NCBI GenBank assembly: GCA_016721765.1
Contig: JADKHO010000001.1
Location: 2,204,057-2,268,056 of the forward strand
Direction of reading: 5' to 3'
Length of the DNA stretch: 64,000 nucleotides
Source of the DNA: Bacteroidota bacterium
GTDB lineage: Bacteria > Bacteroidota > Bacteroidia > UBA4408
This document shows positions 50,701 through 60,036 of the stretch, piece by piece. The stretch's first letter is position 1. Each line of letters starts with the position of its first letter. The notes below the pieces were generated by a model that saw nothing but the letters and a program-made list of their open reading frames with translations, ran no database searches and was not told where the DNA came from. A program made the position numbers and the translations under genes.

Positions 50701-50744
50701 TTAATATAGTGGTCGGACGACTAGTGGTCCGACCACTATATTAA
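50701..50744. repeat. 18-bp perfect inverted repeat (GTGGTCGGAC hairpin 1)
   Basis: TTAATATAGTGGTCGGAC (50701-50718), loop GACTAGTG, then the exact complement (50727-50744). A second, shorter copy lies at 50825-50856. It is located between two minus-strand genes. Confidence 0.85.
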
Positions 50745-50824
50745 AAATAGCAAGGTTCTCGACAGAGAATGACGTGAAAAAGGGACGATTATTTTGGGAT
50801 TGAGTACCTATTTTAATTGCATTT

Positions 50825-50856
50825 TAGTGGTCGGACGACAAGCGGTCCGACCACTA
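50825..50856. repeat. 12-bp inverted repeat (GTGGTCGGAC hairpin 2)
   Basis: TAGTGGTCGGAC (50825-50836), loop GACAAGCG, GTCCGACCACTA (50845-50856). The stop codon of the VCBS protein gene (50854-50856) lies inside the right arm, so the hairpin forms directly at the 3' end of that gene. Confidence 0.85.
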
Positions 50857-52653
50857 TTCTTTCATAAATTTTGCGCTTGAAGTTTGAAATTGATTTTTAA
50901 GTTGAAGGGTATACACGCCACGGGCTAAATTTTTCACATCAAAGATTACACTATTGTCCCCTTTTTTCCCATTGAGGATGGGCTTGCTCAAAACTAGCTT
51001 AGAGCTAGCGTCAAGAATATTGATTTCAGTACTTGATTCGTTCGATGCGATATAGTTTACTGTTAGCAGCTCTTTAACTGGATTCGGATACAGTGATACA
51101 AATTGAAATCCAGCAGGCCCTGAATTTATTTTTTCAAGCCCAATAGGAATGAGGCATTGACCTTCGGTGGCTAAATAAAAAGTATTGGCAAAAATATTCG
51201 TGCAAATATCCGTATTTCCGGAAGGCCATTCGATTAATATGGAATCAATATACAAGGCCAGCGGTCCGGTGTTGCCAAATCCAAAATGTGCATTCAGCAT
51301 GTTCATGCCGTTAAATGTATTCTGCGCCGAAATTTCACGCAGTTGCCAAAAGCCTCTTGCTTTAACACGCACCTTTGCTCCAATGGCTGATTTGTTGGAA
51401 TTAATTCCAACGAGTTTAATATTTATAAAATCAGTTTGAGTGGTAGAATTTAAATACAATCCTTTATCGCTTGCACCGGAAATAAACAAATCTAAATCAC
51501 CATCGTTATCATAATCACCTGTTGTAGCGCACCAATGATTTCCATTCGCAAGTCCAAATGGCTCATTAGTAATCTTTGTAAATACTGTGCTTCCTTGACG
51601 TATATTGCTTTTATAGAAAGTATTTTTTTGATTTAACTCATTTGTTACAATGCAATCCAAATCGCCGTCGTTATCAAAATCTCCCCAAGTGCTGGCAAGT
51701 GAAACACCTATGTCGCCTGCTATTGCACCAACATCAGCAACGCTTAGTTTGGTAAAGGAAGCGCTGTCATTTCTATACATTTCGTTTAAATATCCAACAG
51801 TTCCTGTGCCTTGATAATTGGTAAGAAATCCATCCAGGTCACCATCGTTATCAAAGTCAATCCAATTCCAAACTTGTCCGTCATGCACATCAGTACCTAG
51901 TGGGCTAGTGTTATTTCTACTGAAATAGCCGGGGTTCCCGGAAGTGAGTTTATTGTCAAAAAGATAGTCTTTTGACAGGCTTCCATTCACTCTTCCTGAA
52001 CCGATAAATAAATCTACATCTCCATCATTATCGTAATCGCTCCACGTGGGTACTGTGTATGCATCAAGTGTATCGGTTAATGCAGATGTATCTATACGTG
52101 CAAAATTTCCATTTCCATTATTCACCAAAAACTTGCATGAATCGCTTATCTGGGCAAACCCAAATGGAGCTGCAATAAATAAATCTACCCAACCGTCGTT
52201 ATTATAATCGCCAAAAGCAGAGCCCCAGCCTCTGAGCTTAAGCGGATTAGTAAATACACCGCTTGTATTTTCGGCAAATGTTCCATTGCCATTATTTAAA
52301 AACAACCTTGTTCCACCTGCATTTCCGCCCGAAAGCAAACAATCAATATCTCCATCATTGTCCACATCGGCCCAGGTATTACCTATTCCGGTACTTAGGC
52401 CAATTCCACTACCGGTATTTTTTGTAAAATTTCCATTGCCCACATTTTGGTATAGTCCACCGCGAACTACAAATAAATCAAGTAAGCCATCGGCATTAAA
52501 ATCTATCCAACTGGCACCGTTGTAAAAACTTTGAGCGGGATCCGAAACAATAGGATTTGTGGCTGAAGTTACCTTCGAAAAAATTTGCGCTGTGGCATTC
52601 TTGCGGCAAAACGCGGTGGCGATAATGAAGAGCAGGATCAATTTTGATTTCAT
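50854..52653 (-). CDS. VCBS/FG-GAP repeat protein with ASPIC/UnbV domain and T9SS type A tail
   Basis: 599 residues from ATG 52653 (MKSKLILLFIIATAFC...ATAQ signal peptide). The frame is open 10 codons further but without a better start. The body is a chain of calcium-binding FG-GAP/VCBS repeats with DxDxDGxxD motifs (DFNADGLLDLF, DVDNDGDIDCL, DYDNDGDVDLF and others), which form a beta-propeller. An ASPIC/UnbV domain follows (SAIGAKVRVKARGFWQLREI, LIEWPSGNTD). The C-terminus is a type A sorting tail (LYPNPVKELLTVNY, GVYTLQLKN). Secreted and surface attached; probably carbohydrate or protein binding, with the ligand unknown. Confidence 0.9.
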   Translation of the reverse strand: MKSKLILLFIIATAFCRKNATAQIFSKVTSATNPIVSDPAQSFYNGASWIDFNADGLLDLFVVRGGLYQNVGNGNFTKNTGSGIGLSTGIGNTWADVDNDGDIDCLLSGGNAGGTRLFLNNGNGTFAENTSGVFTNPLKLRGWGSAFGDYNNDGWVDLFIAAPFGFAQISDSCKFLVNNGNGNFARIDTSALTDTLDAYTVPTWSDYDNDGDVDLFIGSGRVNGSLSKDYLFDNKLTSGNPGYFSRNNTSPLGTDVHDGQVWNWIDFDNDGDLDGFLTNYQGTGTVGYLNEMYRNDSASFTKLSVADVGAIAGDIGVSLASTWGDFDNDGDLDCIVTNELNQKNTFYKSNIRQGSTVFTKITNEPFGLANGNHWCATTGDYDNDGDLDLFISGASDKGLYLNSTTQTDFINIKLVGINSNKSAIGAKVRVKARGFWQLREISAQNTFNGMNMLNAHFGFGNTGPLALYIDSILIEWPSGNTDICTNIFANTFYLATEGQCLIPIGLEKINSGPAGFQFVSLYPNPVKELLTVNYIASNESSTEINILDASSKLVLSKPILNGKKGDNSVIFDVKNLARGVYTLQLKNQFQTSSAKFMKE

Positions 52654-52720
52654 AGTATTGTTTTTTTTTACAAAACAATACACTCTTCAGCTGTGCATAG
52701 TCATTCCCGATAATGTAAGA

Positions 52721-53965
52721 CTATTTTTCTTGTTTATGTTGCGCTCTGAATTCGCTGGGAGTCATTCCTACAATTCGCAGAAAGGCTGAATTAAAAGTGT
52801 TCTTTGTATTATAGCCAACTTCATATGCAATTTCTATTATGGTTAGATGCGCTTTTTCTTTAGCGGATAATAATTTTTTTGCTTCCTGAATGCGGTGTAG
52901 ATTGATGTATTCGAAAAAGCTCACTTCAAAAGTTTGGTTAATCACTTGCGAAAGCGCATGTTTGGTAATACCAAGTTTGGCGGCAAGGGTCTCTAATTTT
53001 AATTCACTTTCGACATACAGTTTTTCAGTTTTCATTAAGTGTTCTAAGGCACTTGCCAGCTCTTCAACTAATTGTTCGGTTAACCCGGAATTTTTGTATT
53101 TGATTGAATTTTTTTCAATTTCTATCGATTGGGAAGGTGAAGGATTGCGCCTAACTGCAGATGTGGAATACTCATAAAGGATAGGGCTAGCTTTTAAGGT
53201 AGCTGGCTTAATTTCCTTGACGCTTGATTGGTATTGAAAATAAATGTTTTTTAATTGGATGGCTTCGGGGATACGCTTACCTTCAAAAATTGCGTTTCGG
53301 GCAAATGCAAAATAAATAAGTGCTACAATGCTGGCGCACATTCCCAACGATACAAAGTAATCGGTAGTTAAATTAAACCAAGGTAACCTTACAAGAATGT
53401 AATAGGCTAAATAGCAAGCAATATAAAAGCCAAATAAGCTGAGTATAATAAACATCCATTTTTTAAGGTAGGCAACTCTTTTTTCGGACCTTATTTTTAG
53501 CACTAGGTAGATGCAATAGCAGGCCATGTGAACAAAAATAAAATAGGATACATAGAGTAAGTCCAATACAAAAAAGGGTATGTTTTTACTGTGATATAGC
53601 TTGGCATCAGCTGAACTGAAGTAGTAAGGCAACATTAAAATAAAAACAAGTATTGCGGGTAAAAAATGCAAGACATAAACAAAGGCTTTTTTCGGTTCAA
53701 AAAAAGCAAAGTCAATATACATAAGCAATAAAGGGCCAAAACTTAAAAGTAATGGCAAACTGATGTTACACAAATAGGGATGAACAAGATATAAGCCCGT
53801 CCAAAAGAAAACATACTCCAAAATTATTAAAGATTGCGCCAGCAAAAAGAGTGAGAGGATTAAATTGGGAATGTTCTTATTTTTTATGGCCAAAAATGAA
53901 AAGAGCAAAGCATGCACAATTCCAATAAAAGAAAAGCCATAAAACAACAGGATGGGTAAACTCAT
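52721..53965 (-). CDS. AraC family transcriptional regulator with N-terminal membrane domain
   Basis: 414 residues. The first about 235 residues form seven hydrophobic helices. A linker of about 85 residues follows, then a C-terminal AraC/XylS double HTH: LKLETLAAKLGITKHALSQVIN and HLTIIEIAYEVGYNTKNTFNSAFLRIVGMTPSEFR. A membrane-embedded sensor fused directly to AraC DNA-binding is frequent in Bacteroidota. The signal is unknown. It lies 68 bp upstream of the VCBS protein gene on the same strand, so that gene is a possible target or operon partner. Confidence 0.9.
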   Translation of the reverse strand: MSLPILLFYGFSFIGIVHALLFSFLAIKNKNIPNLILSLFLLAQSLIILEYVFFWTGLYLVHPYLCNISLPLLLSFGPLLLMYIDFAFFEPKKAFVYVLHFLPAILVFILMLPYYFSSADAKLYHSKNIPFFVLDLLYVSYFIFVHMACYCIYLVLKIRSEKRVAYLKKWMFIILSLFGFYIACYLAYYILVRLPWFNLTTDYFVSLGMCASIVALIYFAFARNAIFEGKRIPEAIQLKNIYFQYQSSVKEIKPATLKASPILYEYSTSAVRRNPSPSQSIEIEKNSIKYKNSGLTEQLVEELASALEHLMKTEKLYVESELKLETLAAKLGITKHALSQVINQTFEVSFFEYINLHRIQEAKKLLSAKEKAHLTIIEIAYEVGYNTKNTFNSAFLRIVGMTPSEFRAQHKQEK

Positions 53966-54160
53966 AGTAAGGGTTTTGACGACAAATTAATCAATTTTGA
54001 GTTTCTTAAAGGTAATTGCTTATAAAGTGTGACCTTTTTTTATTTAGGTAAGGGGGTTATTTTTTGGATTGAATGCTTGATTTCATTAGCAATAGAAAGA
54101 TTTAATTACAATAACGCACAAGTCCGAAGTCAAGTGCAAAAGGGGCGCTGAGTTGTGTAT

Positions 54161-54191
54161 AAAAAAAAGGCACGGATGATTCCGTGCCTTT
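54161..54191 (-). terminator. Rho-independent terminator of the BACON lipoprotein gene
   Basis: Minus strand: AAAGGCACGGA, loop ATCA, TCCGTGCCTTT, then a continuing T-run (54168-54161 as A on plus). The 11-bp stem ends 35 bp beyond the stop codon at 54227. Confidence 0.8.
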
Positions 54192-54226
54192 GTCATTTCG
54201 AAATGAAATAGAAAAGCTTATTCCAA

Positions 54227-55084
54227 CTAATTCAGTTTAACGCCCTTTAAATCAAAATCAATATCGGCAACCATACCAAGCCCTTTCTTGAAATAAATAC
54301 GGCTAACTACACCACCGGTTTGTCCGATTTTTTCGATATACAATACATCATCCCATGTGCATAGATTGGGAGGTGATAAAGTCCAGTTGGTTGAATTAAC
54401 AATCCGATGTGGGATTAAACCCGTTAATGATGGGTCAGGTCCAATATCCGCACCTGCAATTGTGTTACCCGGAACAAGCAGCATATCACCACTGGCTGTG
54501 TTTTGGTAAACATCACCATTGGCGGCAACTCTCAATTTTAGGGTTGAGCTACCGGAAATCTGTTGCCGAGTAATAATGTAATAAGTAAATCCGCCCGTCG
54601 TTTGGGTAGAGGTTACTTCCCAAGTTAATAGAGTTCCGTGAAAATCGTACAACCATTTGTTGCCCATTGCAAGCGGGAAGTAACTATTCACTCCGGGTTT
54701 ACCACTACACAAATAGGGTGAGGCATCTTGAATAACCTTTATAGTAAACATGGTACCAGCGCTGTTAAAGGCAATAGCTTCAGCAGTTCGTCCTGCTCCC
54801 AGGTTTTCTTTATATGTAATCGTTATTTCGGTTTGTCCAGAACCGGACATTTGCGAAATAGAACACCAGGAAGACCCTGTATTTTGAAACGCTGACCAAT
54901 CACCTACAAGGTTCAGTGTAGCCACATAGGTGCCGGCGGTACTAGGAACTACAACGCTGGTAGGATTCCAGCCTTCTGTCATTGTTATTTCTTCTTCTGT
55001 GGCATCATCTTTTTTCTTACAACTGTTGAGCACGATACCCGTGAACAACATAGTAACTATAAATAGTAGACTTATTTTTTTCAT
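54227..55084 (-). CDS. BACON-domain lipoprotein
   Basis: 285 residues from ATG 55084, which starts a lipoprotein signal peptide (MKKISLLFIVTMLFTGIVLN, then SC, lipobox LNSC). The open frame upstream to 55171 is not signal-like. After an acidic linker a BACON-type Ig domain is visible (WNPTSVVVPSTAGTYVATL, WCSISQMSG, GAGRTAEAIAFNSAGTMFTIKV). A C-terminal beta-rich domain starts with YFPLAMGNKWLYD, a pattern often seen in extracellular Bacteroidota lipoproteins. BACON domains often tether surface glycan-binding or degrading proteins. No enzyme motif is seen. Confidence 0.82.
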   Translation of the reverse strand: MKKISLLFIVTMLFTGIVLNSCKKKDDATEEEITMTEGWNPTSVVVPSTAGTYVATLNLVGDWSAFQNTGSSWCSISQMSGSGQTEITITYKENLGAGRTAEAIAFNSAGTMFTIKVIQDASPYLCSGKPGVNSYFPLAMGNKWLYDFHGTLLTWEVTSTQTTGGFTYYIITRQQISGSSTLKLRVAANGDVYQNTASGDMLLVPGNTIAGADIGPDPSLTGLIPHRIVNSTNWTLSPPNLCTWDDVLYIEKIGQTGGVVSRIYFKKGLGMVADIDFDLKGVKLN

Positions 55085-55655
55085 GATTTTAAATGTCCTA
55101 CTCGTTTGGCTTTTCGGTATCGCCCTCCTTTTTACTATTGGTAGTGAGAATCCACTTTTATATCGATTCAAATATATTTAAATAAATTCAAAATAGCCAC
55201 TATGATATTCTCAAACAAATTGATAGCAATAATTCATCAAGACATATGGTTAATTTTAGAATTATTTATAATGAATTAGAGAAGTTTGATAATCAAATTA
55301 GTAATTATCAATTTACAATGAAATCATGAAGAGAAGGAGAAGCACTAGTGCAATTTACTGGGAGATTAATGAGTGATATTATAACAGATGAAGGTATTTT
55401 TTCTCACATAAATTAGCTTCTAATCATCCTTGGAAGATTCTGTTTCTCTCGCAAGTCTGTGACTTGTGCGTTTAAATAGTTCTTTTTCCAACGATTATAT
55501 TATTCTATTCAAGAAGCTCAATATCAATATATCCCTTACCTACCGTATAATTGTTTGCGCAGATTTGCGCGAGAAGGAGAAGAGAACAAAAGTGCAATTG
55601 GAGGATAAGCAAACGAAATAGAAGACTGATAAGTTTTGAACCTAACCCAATAGAA
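55085..55655. other. Long AT-rich gap, left part
   Basis: No convincing gene. A TATATTTG box on the minus strand (55176-55169) may serve the BACON gene. A 27-residue frame (55246-55329) looks like a decayed coding fragment. GAGAAGGAGAAG occurs twice (about 55330 and 55570) in otherwise unstructured sequence. Confidence 0.4.
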
Positions 55656-55658
55656 AAC

Positions 55659-55683
55659 AAAAAAGCCCCCAGAGGAGGCTTTA
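55659..55683 (-). terminator. Terminator behind the tRNA-Met fragment
   Basis: Minus strand: AAAGCCTCC, loop TCT, GGGGGCTTTTTT. It lies 8 bp beyond the tRNA 3' end, as expected for an original tRNA transcription unit. Confidence 0.7.
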
Positions 55684-55690
55684 ACTTTCG

Positions 55691-55735
55691 TAGCGGAGAC
55701 GGGAGTTGAACCCGTGACCTCAGGGTTATGAAGCT
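55691..55735 (-). other. 3' half of a tRNA-Met (CAT), probable attachment site remnant
   Basis: Read on the minus strand, TTCATAA gives a CAT anticodon loop. CCCTG, a variable loop GAGGTC and an intact T-arm (ACGGGTTCAACTCCCGT) follow, then the 3' acceptor strand CTCCGCTA. The 5' half of the anticodon stem and everything before it is absent: the CTAGC that precedes does not pair with CCCTG. A break exactly in the anticodon stem is typical of tyrosine-recombinase integration into tRNA 3' ends. The intact partner tRNA is not in this window. Confidence 0.75.
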
Positions 55736-55745
55736 AGAGGAATGC

Positions 55746-55787
55746 GGTTTCTAATGGTTTCTACTGGTTTCTAAAACAGTTAACTGT
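55746..55787. repeat. Three GGTTTCTA repeats and a 12-bp palindrome beside the tRNA fragment
   Basis: Exact 10-bp steps GGTTTCTAAT, GGTTTCTACT, GGTTTCTAAA (55746-55775), then the perfect palindrome ACAGTTAACTGT (55776-55787). Direct repeats of this kind next to a tRNA 3' end resemble arm-binding sites of an integrase. Confidence 0.7.
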
Positions 55788-56486
55788 CTGAAAAACAATG
55801 ATAAGACTTTTTTTAGACTTTTTTAGAAAAGTAGATAAACCGCAAAATGTTTAAGCTATGTTTAACCCCCCTAGAGCAATTTTTTCACATCGTGAAATGA
55901 ACTAAAAAATTTGCAACCTAAGGTGCCGAATACGAAGCTATCTATTTTTTGTTTAATTCTTATTCAGTTAGAAAAAATTAAAGCAAAGCATTGAAGATGG
56001 TGCAATTCGTAATCTTGTTTTGAAAACAACAGATTCAATTCCGAAGCGGGGATGATATCCCTCCGCAAATAATTATGAAGAAGAAAATATTTCCCAATGA
56101 AATACTTTAGACAGCTCCATATGCAATTAAATGTCCAACCCTAGTTTCAACACTATTTCAAGATTTATTTTTAGGGTTAAATCATTATAGAGCCTGTTAG
56201 GTGGAACTAATAAATTCTTTTAAACTTTGGTTGTCACCTGAGTTATTGGCTGGAATATTTCAGTGTTAAAAGGGGCAAGTTGTTTTTTTTGATGGGAGTT
56301 TTAATTCTTGCTTGCATATTTTGATTTGATACCTTTGAAGAACAGAGTTTTGTGAGTGAATATTTCTGAAATGGGTCGACACAAAGCCAACAAAAATGAA
56401 GGAAGACACCATCTCAAGATTTAATGAAGTAGAAAATTTAAAATAAAGTTTATGATAGAGGAAATTTTATCAAACGTAATTTATTC
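55788..56486. other. Long AT-rich gap, right part
   Basis: No gene, tRNA or terminator could be supported. It begins with two AGACTTTTTTTAG-like repeats (about 55803-55830), and the rest looks like decayed sequence. It should hold the start region of the SBBP gene, which is itself unclear. Confidence 0.4.
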
Positions 56487-56966
56487 GTGTTTAACTCCTC
56501 AAATCTAAATGCCCAAATATTTAATTGGGCAAAAGCACTATTAACGCCAACCCCTGAATCATGTTACGAAATTGAGTCAGATGCGTATGGCAACACTTAT
56601 TCAACAGGTTCTTTTAGAGGAACTACAGATTTCGATCCTGGTCCGGGAGTTTATAATCTTACATCGATAGGTACTGATATGTTTATTTTAAAATTAGACC
56701 CTGCCGGAAATTTTGTATGGGCAAAGAGCATTGGAGGTAATTTGACTGGGACTAATGCAGCAGGAAGAGGAATTACACTGGATGCATTCAACAATGTGTA
56801 TATTTTCGGATATGCTACTTACAACTCAGTTGTAGATTATGATCCGGGACCTGGAGTATATACATTAACCGATGGAACTATGCCTTTAATAAATTGGATA
56901 CCGCAGGAAATTTTATTTGGGCCAGGTATATTTCTGACTCATACAATGGCGCTTGCGGTAGTATAA
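56487..56966 (+). CDS. SBBP beta-propeller T9SS protein 1, N-terminal part (frameshifted)
   Basis: The first of two overlapping frames of one gene. It carries two propeller repeats with TDFDPGPGVYNLTSIGTDMFILKLDPAG (written over two motifs) and VDYDPGPGVYTL, then loses the pattern after TMPLI. At the AAA run 56891-56893, one additional A would give LIKLDTAGNF and lead straight into the frame of 56894-58132. The start is a GTG at 56487. The residues before the SNLNAQ cleavage-like site are only weakly hydrophobic and no ATG is in frame, so the 5' end may carry another defect. Confidence 0.65.
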   Translation: MFNSSNLNAQIFNWAKALLTPTPESCYEIESDAYGNTYSTGSFRGTTDFDPGPGVYNLTSIGTDMFILKLDPAGNFVWAKSIGGNLTGTNAAGRGITLDAFNNVYIFGYATYNSVVDYDPGPGVYTLTDGTMPLINWIPQEILFGPGIFLTHTMALAVV

Positions 56967-58132
56967 CTGTAGACAATTCGGGCAATATCTACACTGTCGG
57001 ATCTTTTAAAGGTGTTGATTTTAATCCCGACCCACTGCTTGTTTACAATTTAACTGTTCCAGGAAGCGGATCAAACGGGTATATTAGTAAACTCGATTCA
57101 GCCGGTAATTTTATATGGGCCAAGCAATTGGTTTCACCAACTCCATCTGCACTTTCAGGATGCTTAGATATTAAATTAGACGTAGCCCAAAATCCGCTGA
57201 TATGTGGTTCATTTAATGATAGCACCGATTTTGATCCAGGCTTGGGAGTAACCAAAATAGGTTCAGTAGGTACAGGAGGACATGTGGATGCCTATATTTT
57301 GAAATTAAATTCAAGCGGTAGCTTTTTATGGGTCAGAACTATTGGTGGAAACTTAAATGATTATGCAGAATCATTGTCTTGTGATGCACAGGATAATATT
57401 TACATTTCCGGTAGATTCAACAACCAAGTTGATTTTGACCCGGGACCCGCTATTTTTAATCTAACACCCGCTGGTAGTGCCAGCAATGCTTTTATTTTGA
57501 AATTGGATAATAACGGCATTTTCAAATGGGCCAAAAATGTTGAAGGGAATAATAATTTAGATGGTTATAGTATTGCACTAGATGCCTCAGCAAATATCTT
57601 TGTTTGTGGCCTTTTGCAGGGGAGTGCTGATTTTGATCCGGGTCCCGCAGTTTTTAATTTAACTACTGCTGGAAATGATGACGCATTTGTTCTTAAACTA
57701 GATTCTTTGGGTAATTTTCTCGGTGCTAAAAGAATAGGTGGTACAGGCACAGAAAAGTGTTACAGTATTACAGTTGATGCTGGAGGGAATTGTTACACAG
57801 CAGGAAGTTATGAAGTTACTGCTAATTTTGATTCTCCGGCCTCTTCCCTATTAACATCAGCTGGATATTCTGATATCTTTATCGCAAAATATGGAGTATT
57901 CGGTATAGGTATATCCGAAAACATTTCTGGTTTGAATGCAACATTATATCCCAATCCAACAAAAGGTGCATTTGAGATTAATTTGGGGCAACACTATTCA
58001 TTCCTAGAAATAATAATTCACGATATGCTAGGAAAGGAAATCAGCAGGACAAAATATATTGATGCATCTCGTCTAAAAGCGATTATTCCTGGAGAATCTT
58101 GGAATGTATTTTGTGAAAATTATTTGCCCTGA
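56894..58132 (+). CDS. SBBP beta-propeller T9SS protein 1, main part (frameshifted)
   Basis: Continues the preceding frame. At least five SBBP-type repeats of about 55 residues are present (DFDPG-x5-L-x4-G, AFILKLDNNGIFKWAKNV, AFVLKLDSLGNF). A type A sorting tail follows with LYPNPTKGAFEINL and HDMLGKEI. The frame ends prematurely at 58132. Removing one T at 58099-58100 restores SGMYFVKIICPESSNTLKII and a stop at 58166, the expected end of such a tail. The intact gene would span about 56487-58166 and encode a secreted propeller of unknown ligand. No catalytic motif. Confidence 0.75.
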   Translation: MDTAGNFIWARYISDSYNGACGSITVDNSGNIYTVGSFKGVDFNPDPLLVYNLTVPGSGSNGYISKLDSAGNFIWAKQLVSPTPSALSGCLDIKLDVAQNPLICGSFNDSTDFDPGLGVTKIGSVGTGGHVDAYILKLNSSGSFLWVRTIGGNLNDYAESLSCDAQDNIYISGRFNNQVDFDPGPAIFNLTPAGSASNAFILKLDNNGIFKWAKNVEGNNNLDGYSIALDASANIFVCGLLQGSADFDPGPAVFNLTTAGNDDAFVLKLDSLGNFLGAKRIGGTGTEKCYSITVDAGGNCYTAGSYEVTANFDSPASSLLTSAGYSDIFIAKYGVFGIGISENISGLNATLYPNPTKGAFEINLGQHYSFLEIIIHDMLGKEISRTKYIDASRLKAIIPGESWNVFCENYLP

Positions 58133-58244
58133 ATCGAGCAATACACTAAAAATAATCAAAGAGTAATTTTTTCATGATTTGAATATTAAAAACCAATAGA
58201 AGATGATATTCTCCTCAAGAAGCTATCACATTAATTTCTAATCC

Positions 58245-59540
58245 ATGCTAAAAAAAATTATTCTTTTCATTCTTTTAATTTGGTTAGGATTTATTAGCAA
58301 TACTGCAAAGGCACAATCACTGCAGTGGGCTTATAACCTAAATGCTTACGTAAATTGCATAGAAATAGATGAAAATGGCAATGTACTTATTGCCGGAAAT
58401 TTTGAAGGCACCGTTGATTTTAACCTATCTCCTTCAGGCGTTACCAATCTTACATCATCGGGTAAATTAGATGCTTTTTTTGCAAAATATACTCCTACTG
58501 GCAATTTAATTTATGCTCGGAAATTTGGTTCACGTTTAACAGAAGAAATTACTGATGCAAAAATTGATAATTCAGGAAATATTTTCTTTACAGGAACATT
58601 TAGTGATACTGTGGATTTTGATCCTGGTGTGGGTATATTTCAAATGATTAGTGCGCCTACCGTTACCCAAGGTTCATATAGTTATACAGATATTTTTATC
58701 ACTAAATTCTCAAGCAATGGAAGCTTTTTATGGGCTAAAAAAATTGGAAACGCATTTGATGATAAAATTTTTTCATGTGCGCTGGATAGCAACAACAATA
58801 TCTATTCTGTTGGCTATACCGGTGGAATTGTAGATTTTGATCCGGGGCCTGGTATTTATTCTTTCAATACATTAAAAACACAACAAGCATATATTTTAAA
58901 ACTGGATTCGAACGGAAATTTCGTTTGGGTGAAACAATTGCCTTCAAGTTTACATAGTTATGCACGAGCAATTTCAATAAGCCCTGATAATATGCTCAAT
59001 GTTACAGGAACTTTCAGTGACACAACAGTATTTGACTCATCCACCCTAATTTCCTATGCAACCGGTATTTACGATATTTTTGTGTGTAAGATTAATTCTA
59101 ATGGTGCTTTTCGCTGGCTGAAACAAATTGGATCAACAAATCCAAAAAATTTACGCAGATTGACTACTGATCAATATGGAACTATCGCAATGGCTGGATT
59201 TTTAACCGGAACCTGCGACTTTGACCCCGGACCGGGAATAGCTAACTTAATTGCGCAATCATATGACGGCCTTATTTGCAAATTTGATTCCAGTGGAAAT
59301 TATATATCTGCAAATCTAATTGGAAGTAATTCTACCGGAAGTCTTTTTACCGAGAATTGCTATGATATCAGTTATGACTCTAATAGTAACCTATACGTGA
59401 CAGGTAATTTCATGGGTACAGCTGATTTTGATTTTGGGCCTGTTAATTATATGATGTCTGCTGATACATCCAATTTAGGCGATTCCTATATTTCAAAATA
59501 TGATTCAAGTGGGGAATTTTATGTGGGCATTCAAACTTAG
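58245..59540 (+). CDS. SBBP beta-propeller T9SS protein 2, main part (frameshifted)
   Basis: 431 residues: a clean signal peptide from ATG 58245 (MLKKIILFILLIWLGFISNT, ending AKAQ). About seven SBBP repeats follow (VDFNLSPSGVTNL, VDFDPGVGIF, AYILKLDSNGNFVWVKQL, CDFDPGPGIANL, ADFDFGPVNY). The frame fails at GGGG (59511-59514). With one G fewer, YDSSGNFMWAFKLSS continues into the next frame. It is a paralogue of the preceding gene, 79 bp downstream of its corrected end, and probably in the same transcript. Confidence 0.8.
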   Translation: MLKKIILFILLIWLGFISNTAKAQSLQWAYNLNAYVNCIEIDENGNVLIAGNFEGTVDFNLSPSGVTNLTSSGKLDAFFAKYTPTGNLIYARKFGSRLTEEITDAKIDNSGNIFFTGTFSDTVDFDPGVGIFQMISAPTVTQGSYSYTDIFITKFSSNGSFLWAKKIGNAFDDKIFSCALDSNNNIYSVGYTGGIVDFDPGPGIYSFNTLKTQQAYILKLDSNGNFVWVKQLPSSLHSYARAISISPDNMLNVTGTFSDTTVFDSSTLISYATGIYDIFVCKINSNGAFRWLKQIGSTNPKNLRRLTTDQYGTIAMAGFLTGTCDFDPGPGIANLIAQSYDGLICKFDSSGNYISANLIGSNSTGSLFTENCYDISYDSNSNLYVTGNFMGTADFDFGPVNYMMSADTSNLGDSYISKYDSSGEFYVGIQT

Positions 59541-59973
59541 TAGTAATGCCAGAGATTTTGGCAATAGAATAAAAGCTGACAACAACGGAAATTTATACAC
59601 CACTGGTAGTTATGCAGGCATTTTAGATTTTAATCCAGATCCAAATCAATCTTTAACTTTGAGTATTCCTTTATATACAAATTATTATTTTGCAAAATAT
59701 GGTTCAGCTCCACTTTCAATTCCTGTAAGGTTATCCCAAAATGAGTTAAGTGCCTATCCCAATCCTACAAGCGGAGAAATTAATATCGATTTAGGAGATG
59801 CAGTTTCAGCTGCAGAGATTAGAATTTTTACGCTGACCGGTCAAGAAGTTAACAAATTAAAATTTGTTAATACTTCCAAATTGAGAGCACAATTAGAGGG
59901 ACCAAATGGAATATACATTCTTAAAATCATTTCTGATAATTATAATTCTGTCATAAAATTAGTGAAGCAATAG
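59500..59973 (+). CDS. SBBP beta-propeller T9SS protein 2, C-terminal part with sorting domain (frameshifted)
   Basis: 157-residue frame that overlaps the end of the preceding one. From about residue 6 it continues the propeller (FMWAFKLSSNARDFGN, LYTTGSYAGILDFNPDP). It closes with a type A T9SS tail (LSAYPNPTSGEINIDL, RIFTLTGQEV, GIYILKIISDN). The apparent Met start is within the middle of a repeat, so this is not an independent gene. The true gene is 58245-59973 with one extra G. Confidence 0.78.
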   Translation: MIQVGNFMWAFKLSSNARDFGNRIKADNNGNLYTTGSYAGILDFNPDPNQSLTLSIPLYTNYYFAKYGSAPLSIPVRLSQNELSAYPNPTSGEINIDLGDAVSAAEIRIFTLTGQEVNKLKFVNTSKLRAQLEGPNGIYILKIISDNYNSVIKLVKQ

Positions 59974-60036
59974 TAAGATGGTTATTCCCAATTTAAATAT
60001 GAGCTACAAAAAACATTCATTCCGTTTTTTATTTCA

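Noticed and set aside
50701..50744. Hairpin 1 as a standard Rho-independent terminator
   Set aside because: No T-run follows the stem on either strand.
55246..55329. 27-codon frame in the 55 kb gap
   Set aside because: Too short, no start context and no conserved neighbour; noted only as a possible decayed fragment.
55691..55775. A complete tRNA-Met gene
   Set aside because: The sequence upstream of the anticodon loop cannot form the anticodon, D or acceptor stems, so only the 3' half is present.
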